Of a DNA stretch of 64,000 nt, positions 44,632-54,203 are shown piece after piece. This DNA comes from Falsiroseomonas sp041690465. GTDB lineage: Bacteria > Pseudomonadota > Alphaproteobacteria > Acetobacterales > Acetobacteraceae. Position numbers and translations under genes: made by a program. The stretch covers positions 62,001 through 126,000 of the forward strand of contig NZ_JAWLHG010000013.1 of assembly GCF_041690465.1 (NCBI RefSeq), written 5' to 3'. The notes under the pieces were generated by a model. That model made no database searches and was not told where the DNA came from. It saw only the letters and a program-made list of their open reading frames with translations. Position 1 is the stretch's first letter. The number at the start of each line of letters is the position of its first letter.

Positions 44632-45830
44632 GGCTGCTCCCCGGCCGGGATGGCGGCGAGATGCGCCAGCGCCTCGCCACGCCAGGCGCCGAAGCCGGTG
44701 ACGAGGATGTCGCGTGGCGTGCCCTCGAAGGGTGCCTCCAGCTTCTCCATCGGTGCCGGGAAGCGGCCCTCGGCCAGGCAGAGCGCGGCCAGCGCGGCAT
44801 TGGCCGGGAACGTCGCCTCGACGCCCCAGCCGATCCGGCTGCCGGTGGCGCGCACCGCGAGCGGCCGCGACAGGCCGCCCAGGACCTCGCGCTCCAGCAC
44901 GGTCGGCACGGCAGCGCCGGTGCAGCCGGAGATCACTGCCAGGCGGCCCTCCGGGAGGCGCGGGGCGAGCCGGGCATAGGCCTGCGCCATGGCCTCGTGC
45001 CCCCGATCGGCGGCGTTGCGCCGTGCCTGGGCGGTGGCGATGGCGCCGAGCCGGGCGAGGCCCTTCGCGCCGCGTGCCCGCGCACTTTCGGCGGTCTCCA
45101 GGACCAGGAAGGCGGCCTGGGTGGCGGTGACGGCGCCCGGCGCATCCTCGCGCGAGAAGACCGGCTGGTACGGCCCTTGCCGCAGCAGGCCGCCGGAATG
45201 ATACAGCGCCAGCAGGTCCCAGCGCGCGGCGTTGTAGGCGCCGCCGACCAGCGCGATGCGGGAATTGCCCTCCGCCAGCCGCGCCGCAGCGATCCGCAGC
45301 GCATCGGCGCCGGCCTGCTCCTCGCCCATCAGGGTGCGGGAGGCGCCGGTGACGCCGTGCACGATGGAGATGTTGCCGGCCAGCAGGTTGGAGAGCTGCG
45401 CGAGGAACAGGGTCGGGCGCAGCCCGCCGGCCAGCATCTCGTTCAGCTTCACCGCGGCCGCTTCCGGCGGCAGCGGGCGGAGCGCGGCCATCACCGCCTC
45501 GTCCAGCGCCTGGTCGCGCTCGCCGCCGCCGGCGGCGACGATCAGGTCCATCTCGGCGACCAGGGCGCGCGCGCCGGCATCATCGATCGCCAGCCCCGCG
45601 GCGTAGGTGCCGAGGCGCTGCCAGGGCTCCATCTGGCGCTGGTCGCCCTTCTTCGGGATCTGCCGGTCGAGCTCCAGCGCCGGGCCGGGATGGATGGCGA
45701 AGGGCGCGAAGCTGGTCTGGTCGAGCGCCGGTGGCGCGGTGGAGTCCAGCGCCGCCAGATGCGCGGCCCGCCCCTCGCCGGCGCAGGAGACCAGGCCGAT
45801 GCCGGTGATCCAGATGTCGTTCCCGGCCAT
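44628..45830 (-). CDS. fabF2XL: Catalytically degenerate ketosynthase (FabF2XL)
   Basis: This 400-residue protein keeps the thiolase fold (DIWITGIGLVSCAGEG, GNISIVHGVTGAS, SGCTGAAVPTVLERE, FGAWRGEAL) but has no Cys at the active site. The position aligning with Cys174 of its partner is Gly159, and the two His positions read Gly and Trp in the 300-306 and 326-340 regions. It probably works as a non-catalytic partner that sets chain length. It is overlapped by the next gene and starts three bases after fabZXL. Confidence 0.85.
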   Translation of the reverse strand: MAGNDIWITGIGLVSCAGEGRAAHLAALDSTAPPALDQTSFAPFAIHPGPALELDRQIPKKGDQRQMEPWQRLGTYAAGLAIDDAGARALVAEMDLIVAAGGGERDQALDEAVMAALRPLPPEAAAVKLNEMLAGGLRPTLFLAQLSNLLAGNISIVHGVTGASRTLMGEEQAGADALRIAAARLAEGNSRIALVGGAYNAARWDLLALYHSGGLLRQGPYQPVFSREDAPGAVTATQAAFLVLETAESARARGAKGLARLGAIATAQARRNAADRGHEAMAQAYARLAPRLPEGRLAVISGCTGAAVPTVLEREVLGGLSRPLAVRATGSRIGWGVEATFPANAALAALCLAEGRFPAPMEKLEAPFEGTPRDILVTGFGAWRGEALAHLAAIPAGEQP

Positions 45831-45833
45831 GGC

Positions 45834-46289
45834 TCAGGCGAGTCCCGGCAGGCCCAGCCGCGCGGCCTGGGCGCGCATCGCCTGTTCCAGCGCCGCATCG
45901 GGGAAAGGCAGCAGGCGGTAGGTGATCTCGGCATCCGCCACGCGCTTGCCGGCGACCTCGATCTGCGCCTCGGTCACCGCATAGCCGGAGCCGTCATGGG
46001 TGCGGCGCGACCGCACGGCGAGCTCGGCGCCCGGCGTCACGAAGCCGCGGAACTTGGCCTCGCCCACCTTGGAGAGGAAGGGCATGCGCGCCATGCCGTT
46101 CAGCGCCATCAGTAGCCACCCACCGGTCTGCGCCATGGTTTCCACCATCAGCACGCCGGGCAGGATCGGGTGGCCGGGGAAATGACCCTCGAAGACCGGG
46201 CTTTCCATCGGGACGGTGCAGGTGACGGCGATGGACTCCGCATCCAGGCTCACCACCCGGTCCACCATCTGGAAGTATTCGAGCCGCAT
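45834..46289 (-). CDS. fabZXL: 3-hydroxyacyl-ACP dehydratase (FabZXL)
   Basis: This 151-residue hot-dog protein has the FabZ helix region FEGHFPGHPILPG with catalytic His36, and ETMAQTGGWLLMAL with the expected acidic residue (Glu). It is somewhat longer than typical FabZ. It would dehydrate very-long-chain 3-hydroxyacyl-AcpXL. It lies 31 bases downstream of acpXL and three bases before fabF2XL. Confidence 0.9.
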   Translation of the reverse strand: MRLEYFQMVDRVVSLDAESIAVTCTVPMESPVFEGHFPGHPILPGVLMVETMAQTGGWLLMALNGMARMPFLSKVGEAKFRGFVTPGAELAVRSRRTHDGSGYAVTEAQIEVAGKRVADAEITYRLLPFPDAALEQAMRAQAARLGLPGLA

Positions 46290-46320
46290 GGCGGCGAGCT
46301 GCCTCCCTGGCCTTCGCCGG

Positions 46321-46611
46321 TCAGGCGCCGGCCGGCTTCGCCGCCACCAGCTCTTCGATCCGGCTCGCCAGGTTGCCGAGCAGGAAATACTGCTCCGCCG
46401 GCGCCTTGCCGGCGTTGACTTCCTGGGTCCAGGCCTCGACCGGCACCTTGATGTCGAATTCCTTGTCGATCGCGAAGACGATGTCGAGGAAGTCCAGGCT
46501 GTCTATCCCGAGGTCGTTGATGACATGGGCATCGGGCGTCATCTTCTCGGGCGCCACGTCGCTGTTCTCGGCGATGATCTCGACGATGCGGTCGAAGACC
46601 GGGGAGGTCAT
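46321..46611 (-). CDS. acpXL: Special acyl carrier protein AcpXL
   Basis: This 96-residue acyl carrier protein has the phosphopantetheine Ser38 in GIDSLDFLDI; the DFLDI form instead of DSLDTVEL is typical of AcpXL. It is longer than AcpP because of a C-terminal extension containing APAEQYFLLGNLASRIEEL, as in AcpXL. It leads the cluster and carries the growing C28-type chain. It starts at ATG 46611, with 121 bases to the Bug gene stop upstream. Confidence 0.93.
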   Translation of the reverse strand: MTSPVFDRIVEIIAENSDVAPEKMTPDAHVINDLGIDSLDFLDIVFAIDKEFDIKVPVEAWTQEVNAGKAPAEQYFLLGNLASRIEELVAAKPAGA

Positions 46612-46732
46612 TGGCGGGGACTCCGGGGGGCGGCGGGGCGCGAAGGCGCCTCTTCGCGCGATCCGGCCGGCTTGTCCAGCCAGCGGCCGTGCCGGGCGGT
46701 GGGGCGGGCCGGGCAGGCCCGCCCCGGTCGGA

Positions 46733-47734
46733 CTATTGCGGCTGCAGGCCGGTGGCCTGCACCAGCGCCCGCCAGGTGGCGCGCTGCGCCCGCATCATCG
46801 TGGCAAACTCCGCAGGCGTGGAGGGGTAGGGGGCATTGCCGTTGGCGGCCAGGCGCTCGATCAGCTGCGGGTTCTTCAGCCCCTCGTTGATCACCGCGTT
46901 CATGCGGTTGACGATCGGCTCCGGAATGCCCTTCGGGCCCATCACGGCGGAGAAGCTCGGCAGGTCGTAGTCGGGCACGCCCTGTTCCTGCACCGTCGGG
47001 AATTCCGGGGCGAGCGGCCAGCGTTCGGCGCTGGTGACCGCCAGCGCCCGCACCTGGCCGCCGCGGACGGCCGGGATCACGCCGGCGAAGCTGTCGAACA
47101 CCACCTGGATGTTGCCGGCGATCAGGTCCGCCAGCGCCGGCGCCGCGCCGCGATAGGGCACATGGGTCAGTTCGGTGCCGGTGCGCTGCATGAACAGCAC
47201 GCCGAGCATGTGGTTGGCGCCGCCAGCGCCCGCCGAGCCGTAGTTGAGCTTCCCCGGGTTCGCCTTGGCGTAGGCGATCAGCTCCTGGATATTGGTGATC
47301 GGCAACCGCGGGTTGACGCAGACCATGGCGGTGCCGGTGGCGAAGGTGGCGATGGCGGTGAAGTCGTCCACGCCTTCATAGCCCGGCGTCTTGAACAGCA
47401 GCGGTGCGCCGAGATGGCTGGAGGGGCTCGCCATCATGATGGTGTAGCCATCCGGCGCCGATTGCGCGACGTGGGCGGTGCCGATGGTCCCGCCCGCGCC
47501 GGCGCGGTTGTCCACCACGCAGGGCACGCCGAGCCCCTCGGACAGCACCAGCGCCTGCAGCCGCCCGGCGATGTCGCTCGCCCCGCCCGGCGGATAGGGG
47601 ACGACCAGGCGAATTGGCCGGTTCGGCCAGCCTCCTGTCGCCTGGGCGCCCGTTCCTTGGGCGAGCGCTGGCGCGCAAAGCGGCGCTGCGGCCAGCGCGG
47701 GCAGCGCGGCGAGCAAAAGGCGGCGGCGAATCAT
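46733..47734 (-). CDS. Bug-type tripartite tricarboxylate transporter substrate-binding protein
   Basis: This 333-residue periplasmic receptor has a signal peptide (MIRRRLLLAALPALAAAPL, ending near PALAQ) and Bug signatures WPNRPIRLVVPYPPGGASDI, VDNRAGAGGTIG, HVPYRGAAPALADLIAGNI and GPKGIPEPIV. No cognate TctA/B genes are adjacent. It is divergent from an aldo/keto reductase gene across 153 bases. It lies upstream of acpXL on the same strand, but a 121-base gap makes it a separate unit. Confidence 0.92.
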   Translation of the reverse strand: MIRRRLLLAALPALAAAPLCAPALAQGTGAQATGGWPNRPIRLVVPYPPGGASDIAGRLQALVLSEGLGVPCVVDNRAGAGGTIGTAHVAQSAPDGYTIMMASPSSHLGAPLLFKTPGYEGVDDFTAIATFATGTAMVCVNPRLPITNIQELIAYAKANPGKLNYGSAGAGGANHMLGVLFMQRTGTELTHVPYRGAAPALADLIAGNIQVVFDSFAGVIPAVRGGQVRALAVTSAERWPLAPEFPTVQEQGVPDYDLPSFSAVMGPKGIPEPIVNRMNAVINEGLKNPQLIERLAANGNAPYPSTPAEFATMMRAQRATWRALVQATGLQPQ

Positions 47735-47887
47735 GCGGGTTCTCCATGGTCCTGCCGTCCGGTCGCGAGCGGCAAGGTTGGGAAGCAAGAACGAGTCCGC
47801 GACGCGATGCAAGCGGATTGCCGGTCGTTTGCCCCCGCCCGCCCTTCGCGCGCAGACTGTCCCCCGGCGCAGCAGGGAGGGTGTCTG

Positions 47888-48898
47888 ATGGAATACCGTA
47901 ACCTCGGGCGGAGCGGGCTGAAGGTCTCGCCGCTCTGCCTCGGCACCATGATGTTCGGCGGCCCGACCGACGCGGCCGACTCCAGCCGCATCGCCAGCCA
48001 CGCGAAGGACGCCGGCGTCAATTTCATCGATACCGCCGATGTCTACAACGACGGACGCTCGGAGGAGGTCACCGGCCGGATCGTGCGGGCCGCGCGCAGC
48101 TGGTGGGTGGTGGCGACCAAGCTGGCCAACCCGATGGGCCCCGGGCCGAACGACCGTGGCCTCTCCCGCCGGCGCTGCTTCGACGCGGTGGAGGCAAGCC
48201 TCGGCCGGCTCGGCATCGAGGCGATCGACATCCTCTACCTGCACAAGGAGGACCATGCGACGCCGCTGGCCGAGACGGTGCGCGCCGTGGCCGACCTGAT
48301 CGGGCAGGGGAAGATCCTGCATTTCGGCCTCTCCAACTACCGCTCATGGCGGGTCGCGGAGATCTGCCGGCTCTGCGACGAGATGGGCGTGGACCGCCCG
48401 GTCGCGAGCCAGCCGCTCTACAACGCGCTGAACCGGCAGATCGAGGCCGAGCACCTGCCGGCCTGCGAGTTCTACGGCCTGGGCGTGGTGCCCTATTCGC
48501 CGCTGGCGCGCGGCGTGCTGACCGGCAAATACGCGAGCCAGGACACTCCGCCGCCCGAGACCCGCGCGGGCCGCGCCGACAAGCGCCTGATGGAGACGGA
48601 GTTCCGCCCCGACAGCCTGCGCATCGCGCAGATCCTGCGGGCGCATGCGGAACAGCGCGGGCTGACGGCGGGGCAGTTCGCGCTGGCCTGGGTGCTCAAC
48701 AACCGCCTGGTCACCAGCCCGATCGCCGGGCCGCGCACCATGGAGCAATGGACCGAGTATCTCGGCGCGCTCGACTACCGCTTCACCGCGGAGGACGAGG
48801 CGTTGGTGGACGGGCTGGTCGCCGCCGGCCATCCCTCCACGCCCGGCTACAACGACCCGGCCTACCCGATCGAGGGGCGGCGTGCGCACACGGGCTGA
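47888..48898 (+). CDS. Aldo/keto reductase
   Basis: This 336-residue (beta/alpha)8 NADPH reductase begins MEYRNLGRSGLKVSPLCLGT. It has the catalytic Asp and Tyr in FIDTADVYNDGRSE, Lys in VVATKLANP and His in ILYLHKEDH. The NADP site reads SPIAGPRTMEQWTE. It is of the AKR13/YajO-like group. ATG 47888 is set by this canonical N-terminus although the frame is open far upstream. No operon partner follows on the same strand for 143 bases. Confidence 0.92.
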   Translation: MEYRNLGRSGLKVSPLCLGTMMFGGPTDAADSSRIASHAKDAGVNFIDTADVYNDGRSEEVTGRIVRAARSWWVVATKLANPMGPGPNDRGLSRRRCFDAVEASLGRLGIEAIDILYLHKEDHATPLAETVRAVADLIGQGKILHFGLSNYRSWRVAEICRLCDEMGVDRPVASQPLYNALNRQIEAEHLPACEFYGLGVVPYSPLARGVLTGKYASQDTPPPETRAGRADKRLMETEFRPDSLRIAQILRAHAEQRGLTAGQFALAWVLNNRLVTSPIAGPRTMEQWTEYLGALDYRFTAEDEALVDGLVAAGHPSTPGYNDPAYPIEGRRAHTG

Positions 48899-48931
48899 GC
48901 GCCTGCGTGATGCTGCCGGTCGGGCAGGGCG

Positions 48932-48951
48932 ACCTGCATCATATTGCAGGT
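48932..48951. promoter_or_regulatory. TGCA-N6-TGCA operator upstream of the ABC transporter operon
   Basis: A perfect dyad, acctgca (48932-48938), six bases, tgcaggt (48945-48951), contains TGCA at 48935-48938 and 48945-48948. TGCA-N6-TGCA is the published binding pattern of BzdR, a benzoyl-CoA-responsive repressor related to BoxR. It overlaps a possible -35 (ttgcag, 48944-48949) with ttagag 18 bases later. It lies 91 bases upstream of the ABC substrate-binding gene. Confidence 0.65.
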
Positions 48952-49041
48952 TCTGGCGCCCACCGTGTTAGAGTGGGAAGATCGTTCAGAACCCGGCCGT
49001 CAGCGCGCCGGGAGCCGACAGGGATAGAGGGAGACGTTCGA

Positions 49042-50238
49042 ATGCGCGATCGCGCCATGCCAGTGACCCGCCGTGGTCTTGCCGGCCTCGCCGCCGGCGC
49101 GGCACTTGCCGGGTCCGGGCTCGCCCGGCCTGCCCTCGCGCAGGGCGCGCCGCTGCGGGTCGGGCTGATGCTGCCCTTTTCCGGCACCTTCGCCGCACTC
49201 GGCGAGAACATCGCCGCGGCGGTGGAGCTCTACATCGCCGAGAAGGGCGGGCGGCTCGGCGGCCGGACGCCGCAGCTCATCCGCCTCGACGACGAGAGCA
49301 ACCCGGCGAATGCGGTGCAGAACGTCAACCGCCTGCTCGGCCGCGACCGGGCGGAGGTGCTGATCGGCACGGTGCATTCCGGCGTGGTGATGGCGCTGGT
49401 GCAAGCCAGCCGCGAGCGCGGCGTGCCGCTGATCATCCCGAACGCCGGCAACGTCGCGGCGACGCGCGAGCTGTGCTCGCCGACCGTCTTCCGCAGTTCC
49501 TTCAGCAACTGGCAGCCGGCCTATGGCATGGGGCTCGCGCTCGGCAAGCAGGGCGTGAAGCGTGCCTGCTGGGTGACCTGGGACTATGCGGCGGGTGCTG
49601 AATCCGGCCAGGGCTTCGCCGATGGGCTGAAGGCCGGCGGCGGCGAGCTGGTGCGCGAGCTCAAGCTGCCCTTCCCGGAAACCAACTTCCAGCCGCTGCT
49701 GGCGCAGATCCCCGGCCTGAACGTGGACGCCGTGGGCAGCTTCTTCGCCGGCGGCGGCGCGGTGCAGTTCGTGCGCGAATACGCCGCGGCGGGGCTGAAG
49801 GACCGCATCCCGCTGACGGGCTCGGGCTTCCTGACCGAGGGCGTGCTCGGCCCGCAGGGTGCCGCGGCGGAGGGCATCCGCACCGCGCTGCATTACGGCG
49901 ACGGCCTCGACAACGCGAAGAACACCGCCTTCCGCGCCGCCTTCAAGCAGAAGACCAACCGCGACGCGGATGTCTATGCGGTGCAGGGCTATGACGCGGC
50001 ACAGATGCTGGCGGCGGGGCTGGAAGCCGCGCGCGGCGATCCGACGGCGGAGGAGGCCTTCGCCCGCGGCATCCGCACGGCGCGCATCGACAGCCCGCGC
50101 GGCACCTTCACCCTCTCGGCCAGCCACAACCCGGTGCAGAACATCTACCTGCGCGAGGCCCGCGGCGGCCAGAATCGCGTGATCGGCATTGCCGCCGAGG
50201 CGTTGGCCGATCCGGGCACCGGCTGCCGGATGAGCTAG
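49042..50238 (+). CDS. ABC transporter substrate-binding protein (branched-chain/aromatic type)
   Basis: This 398-residue periplasmic receptor has a Tat-like leader (TRRGLAGLAAGAAL, cleaved near PALAQ) and the Peripla_BP_6 fold: LRVGLMLPFSGTFAALGENI, GTVHSGVVMALVQ and YDAAQMLAAGL. It is the first gene of a transporter operon with LivHMGF-type parts followed by the benzoate genes. It is therefore likely an aromatic acid receptor rather than one for leucine. A TGCA-N6-TGCA site lies 91 bases upstream. ATG 49042 follows a gagggagac ribosome site. Confidence 0.9.
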   Translation: MRDRAMPVTRRGLAGLAAGAALAGSGLARPALAQGAPLRVGLMLPFSGTFAALGENIAAAVELYIAEKGGRLGGRTPQLIRLDDESNPANAVQNVNRLLGRDRAEVLIGTVHSGVVMALVQASRERGVPLIIPNAGNVAATRELCSPTVFRSSFSNWQPAYGMGLALGKQGVKRACWVTWDYAAGAESGQGFADGLKAGGGELVRELKLPFPETNFQPLLAQIPGLNVDAVGSFFAGGGAVQFVREYAAAGLKDRIPLTGSGFLTEGVLGPQGAAAEGIRTALHYGDGLDNAKNTAFRAAFKQKTNRDADVYAVQGYDAAQMLAAGLEAARGDPTAEEAFARGIRTARIDSPRGTFTLSASHNPVQNIYLREARGGQNRVIGIAAEALADPGTGCRMS

Positions 50239-50308
50239 TTCCCCAAGACGTCGCTGCGCGGCGTCTGGGAGCCTCGGAGTGGCGCCGGTCCTGGCCGGTC
50301 CGATTCCG

Positions 50309-50333
50309 CCTGCCGCGGCAAGGCCGCGGCAGG
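50309..50333. other. Strong hairpin between receptor and permease genes
   Basis: Cctgccgcgg (50309-50318) and ccgcggcagg (50324-50333) form a perfect 10-bp stem with a five-base loop in the 144-base gap before the permease. A second stem-prone segment is at 50248-50268. Such structures in transporter operons usually protect the receptor mRNA so that receptor exceeds permease. There is no T run. Confidence 0.5.
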
Positions 50334-50382
50334 GCGCCGGGGACGGCAGCGATGATGGCGCGCGACACAGGATGAGCCCCGC

Positions 50383-51252
50383 TTGGATCTTTCCGGCCTC
50401 TTCGCGCAGGTCCTGAACGGCCTGCAATACGGGCTGCTGCTGTTCCTCATCAGCAGCGGGCTCACGCTCATCTTCGGCGTGATGGGCGTGATCAATCTCG
50501 CCCACGGTTCGATGTTCATGATCGGCGCCTATCTCGCCTTCGTCGTCGCCGGCTGGACCGGCTCTCTGTGGCTGGCGCTGCCGCTGGCGATCCTGGGCGG
50601 CATCGCCATGGGCGCGGCGCTGGAGGCCGGGCTGTTCCGTCGCTTCTACAAGCGCGAGCATCTCGACCAGGTGCTGCTGACCTTCGCGCTGATCCTGCTG
50701 TTCGAGGAAGCCCGCTCCGCCCTGCTCGGCAACGACTTCCACGCCGTGCCGGTGCCGGCGATCCTGGACTTCTCGGTGCCGGTGACGGCCGATTTCGCCT
50801 ATTCCGCCTACCGGCTGGCGGTGCTGGTGGTGTGCCTGGTCGTCGCGGCCGTGATGTTCCTCGGGATCGAGCGCACGCAGCTTGGTGCGGCGGTGCGCGC
50901 GGCGGCGGAGAAGCCGGAGATGGTGGACCTGCTCGGCCTCGATGCGCGGCGCATCCATCTGGTGGTCTTCGCCATCGGCACCGCGCTGGCGATGCTGGCC
51001 GGCGCCCTGGCCGCGCCGTTGCACTCGGTCTATCCGAACATGGGCGACAGCTTCCTGATCATCTGCTTCGTCGTCGTAGTGGTGGGCGGCGTCGGCTCGA
51101 TCGCCGGCGCCTTCTGGGCGGCGCTGCTGATCGGGCTGGTGGACACGCTGGGCAAGGCCTACCTGCCGGAAGTCGCGGGGCTCGCCGTCTATGTGCTGAT
51201 GGCGGCGGTGCTGCTGTGGCGGCCCTCCGGCCTTTTCGCGCGGGGCGCGTGA
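50383..51252 (+). CDS. ABC transporter permease (LivH type)
   Basis: This 289-residue inner-membrane protein has about eight helices and the LivH signatures LNGLQYGLLLFLISSGLTLI, GVINLAHGSMFMIGAY and ERTQLGAAVRAAAEKPEM (the EAA-like loop). The start is TTG 50383; the nearby ATG at 50372 is out of frame. It lies four bases before the LivM gene and forms the heterodimeric channel with it. Confidence 0.9.
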   Translation: MDLSGLFAQVLNGLQYGLLLFLISSGLTLIFGVMGVINLAHGSMFMIGAYLAFVVAGWTGSLWLALPLAILGGIAMGAALEAGLFRRFYKREHLDQVLLTFALILLFEEARSALLGNDFHAVPVPAILDFSVPVTADFAYSAYRLAVLVVCLVVAAVMFLGIERTQLGAAVRAAAEKPEMVDLLGLDARRIHLVVFAIGTALAMLAGALAAPLHSVYPNMGDSFLIICFVVVVVGGVGSIAGAFWAALLIGLVDTLGKAYLPEVAGLAVYVLMAAVLLWRPSGLFARGA

Positions 51253-51256
51253 GACG

Positions 51257-52228
51257 ATGCGCATCGCGTCCCGCAGCGGGCACCTGCTGCTGATCCTGGC
51301 GGCGCTGGCCGTGGCCTCGATGCCGTGGTGGGCATCGGCCTACCACATGCAGCTCGGCTCGGTGGCGCTGGTCTCGGCGATGTTCGCGTTGAGCCTGCAA
51401 TTGCTGATCGGCGGCGCCGGGCTGGTGAGCCTCGGCCATGCCGGCTTCTTCGGCGTCGGCGCCTATGCGGTCTATCTGCTTCCCTCGGGCCTTTCGATCC
51501 TGCTGACGCTGCCGGCGGCGGCGTTGCTGGCCGCGCTCGCGGCGCTGCCGATCGGCGCGCTGAGCCTGCGCACGCGCGGCTTCTTCTTCCTGATGGTCAC
51601 GCTCGCCTTCGGGCAGATGCTGTTCTTCCTTTTCCACGACACGCCGCTCGGCGGCGGCAAGGACGGCGTCTTCATCACGCGCCCGGCCTTCGAGCTGTTC
51701 GGGATGGTGTTCGAGGTGCCGCGGCGCCAGCGCCCGCAAGTTCTCCTGTGGTTCAATCTGGGTCTGCTGGTCGCGATGTATGCGGCGCTCGTCGCGCTGA
51801 TGCGCACCAGCTTCGGCCATGCGCTGCAGGGCATCCGCGCCAACGAGGAACGCATGCGCGCGCTGGGCTACGACACCACGCGCCTCAAGCTGGCGGCTTT
51901 CGTGCTGGCGGGCGGGCTGGCGGGCGTGGCGGGCCATATGTGGGCGATGATCGAGGCCTTCGTGAATCCGGAACTGCTGAGCTGGCATCGCTCGGCGGAG
52001 GCGCTGCTGATGGTGCTGCTGGGCGGCATCGGCACGCTGCACGGTCCGCTCATCGGCGCCGCCGCCTATGTTGGCATCGGGGAGGTCGCGACGCTGCTGA
52101 CCGAACGCCAGCGGCTGGTGGAGGGGCTGGTCTTCCTGCTGGTGGTGCTGCTGCTGCCGAAGGGCCTGGCGGGGCTCGGGCTGCGCCGGCCGGCGGCGCC
52201 GAAGCGCGCGGAGGTGCCGGCGGAATGA
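51257..52228 (+). CDS. ABC transporter permease (LivM type)
   Basis: This 323-residue permease has LQLLIGGAGLVSLGHAGFFG and GAYAVYLLPSG, typical of LivM. The ALQGIRANEERMRALGYDTT loop contacts the ATPases, and about nine membrane helices are predicted. ATG 51257 is four bases after LivH. The stop overlaps the LivG gene as ATGA. It is probably for benzoate or a related aromatic acid given the operon. Confidence 0.9.
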   Translation: MRIASRSGHLLLILAALAVASMPWWASAYHMQLGSVALVSAMFALSLQLLIGGAGLVSLGHAGFFGVGAYAVYLLPSGLSILLTLPAAALLAALAALPIGALSLRTRGFFFLMVTLAFGQMLFFLFHDTPLGGGKDGVFITRPAFELFGMVFEVPRRQRPQVLLWFNLGLLVAMYAALVALMRTSFGHALQGIRANEERMRALGYDTTRLKLAAFVLAGGLAGVAGHMWAMIEAFVNPELLSWHRSAEALLMVLLGGIGTLHGPLIGAAAYVGIGEVATLLTERQRLVEGLVFLLVVLLLPKGLAGLGLRRPAAPKRAEVPAE

Positions 52229-52964
52229 GCGGCGCCGCACTGCGATGCGAGGGGCTGACACGCCATTTCGGCGGGCTGACCGCCGTGGGCGACGTGCATC
52301 TCTCGTTGGGTGTGGGCGAGTTGCACGCGGTGATCGGGCCGAACGGCGCGGGAAAGTCCACGCTGGTGAACCTGCTCTCCGGCACGCTGCGGCCGAGCGC
52401 CGGGCGCGTGATGCTGGAGGGCGCGGATGTCACCGGCTGGCCCGCCTGGCGGCTGGCGCAGGCCGGCATCGGCCGCAGCTTCCAGCGCACCAACGTGCTG
52501 CGCGACATGAGCGTGTTCGAGAATGTCCGCCTCGCCGCCCAGGCGCGCGACTTCGGCATGGCGCGCTGGCTGCGCGCAGCGCAGCGCGAGCCGGCGCCGA
52601 TCGCGGCCGCGCATGTCGCCTTGTCCCGCGTCGGCCTGCGCGCCGAGGGCATCGCCGGCACGCTCAGCCATGGCGAGCTACGGTTGCTGGAGATCGCCAT
52701 GGCGCTCGCCACCCGGCCGCGCGTGCTGCTGCTGGACGAGCCGCTGGCCGGCATGGGGCCGGAGGAAGGCGAGCACGTCGCGGCGTTGCTGAAGGAATTG
52801 TCGCGGGATCACGCGGTGCTGCTGATCGAGCACGACATGGATTTCGTCTTCGCCGTGGCCGATACGTTGACCGTGATGGTGGATGGTCGCGTGCTGGAGC
52901 AGGGCACGCCCGCGCAGATCCGCGCCTCGGCCGCGGTGCGCGAGGCCTATCTGGGGCACGACGT

Positions 52965-52968
<4 letters not shown>
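52225..52968 (+). CDS. ABC transporter ATP-binding protein (LivG type)
   Basis: This 247-residue ATPase has Walker A GPNGAGKST, Q-loop GIGRSFQRTNVLRDMSV, signature LSHGELRLLEIAMALA, Walker B LLLDEPLAGMGPEE, and the His switch in LLIEHDMDFVF, as in LivG. The signature Gly-Gly is Ser-His here (LSHGE rather than LSGGE), a form seen in this family. It is coupled on both sides by ATGA overlaps. Confidence 0.92.
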
Positions 52969-53729
<761 letters not shown>

Positions 53730-53733
53730 CGCG

Positions 53734-54201
53734 ATGAGCCTCGACGCCTTCGGACAGCGCGTGCGCGAGATCACCGGCGCCATCGCCGGCATGAAGGTCG
53801 AGCCGCAACTCGCGGCGACACTGGAAGAGAAATTCCCGTCCGGCAGCGAGACCTTCGAGGCGCTGAAGGCACTCTGCCGGCAGGGCATCGCGGAAGGCTG
53901 GCTCTGCCAGCGCGAGGCCGGCGGCATCCGCTTCGGCCGCCCGGTGAAGCCAGGGCCGGAGACCGCGGGCTTCAGCGTGGACGTGGTGCTGATGGACAGC
54001 CTTGCCGGCCCGCACCACAGCCACCCGAACGGCGAGATCGACATGATCATGCCGGAGACGCCGGGCGCCGCCTTCGATGGCAAGGGCGAGGGCTGGCTGG
54101 TCTATGGCCCCGGGACCGCGCATCACCCGACGGTGAGCGGCGGGCGCGCCATCGTGCTGTATCTCCTGCCGCAGGGCGCGATCCAGTTCACGCGGAGCTG
54201 A
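53734..54201 (+). CDS. DUF4863 family protein
   Basis: This 155-residue cupin-like protein contains GPHHSHPNGEIDMIMPE and GPGTAHHPTVSGGRAIVLYLLPQGAI, a His-rich metal-type site. DUF4863 members occur in aerobic benzoyl-CoA clusters, and some relatives are hydroxylaminobenzoate lyases (PnbB). Its role in the box pathway is not established. It lies four bases after LivF and two bases before the ligase gene. Confidence 0.85.
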   Translation: MSLDAFGQRVREITGAIAGMKVEPQLAATLEEKFPSGSETFEALKALCRQGIAEGWLCQREAGGIRFGRPVKPGPETAGFSVDVVLMDSLAGPHHSHPNGEIDMIMPETPGAAFDGKGEGWLVYGPGTAHHPTVSGGRAIVLYLLPQGAIQFTRS

Positions 54202-54203
54202 GC

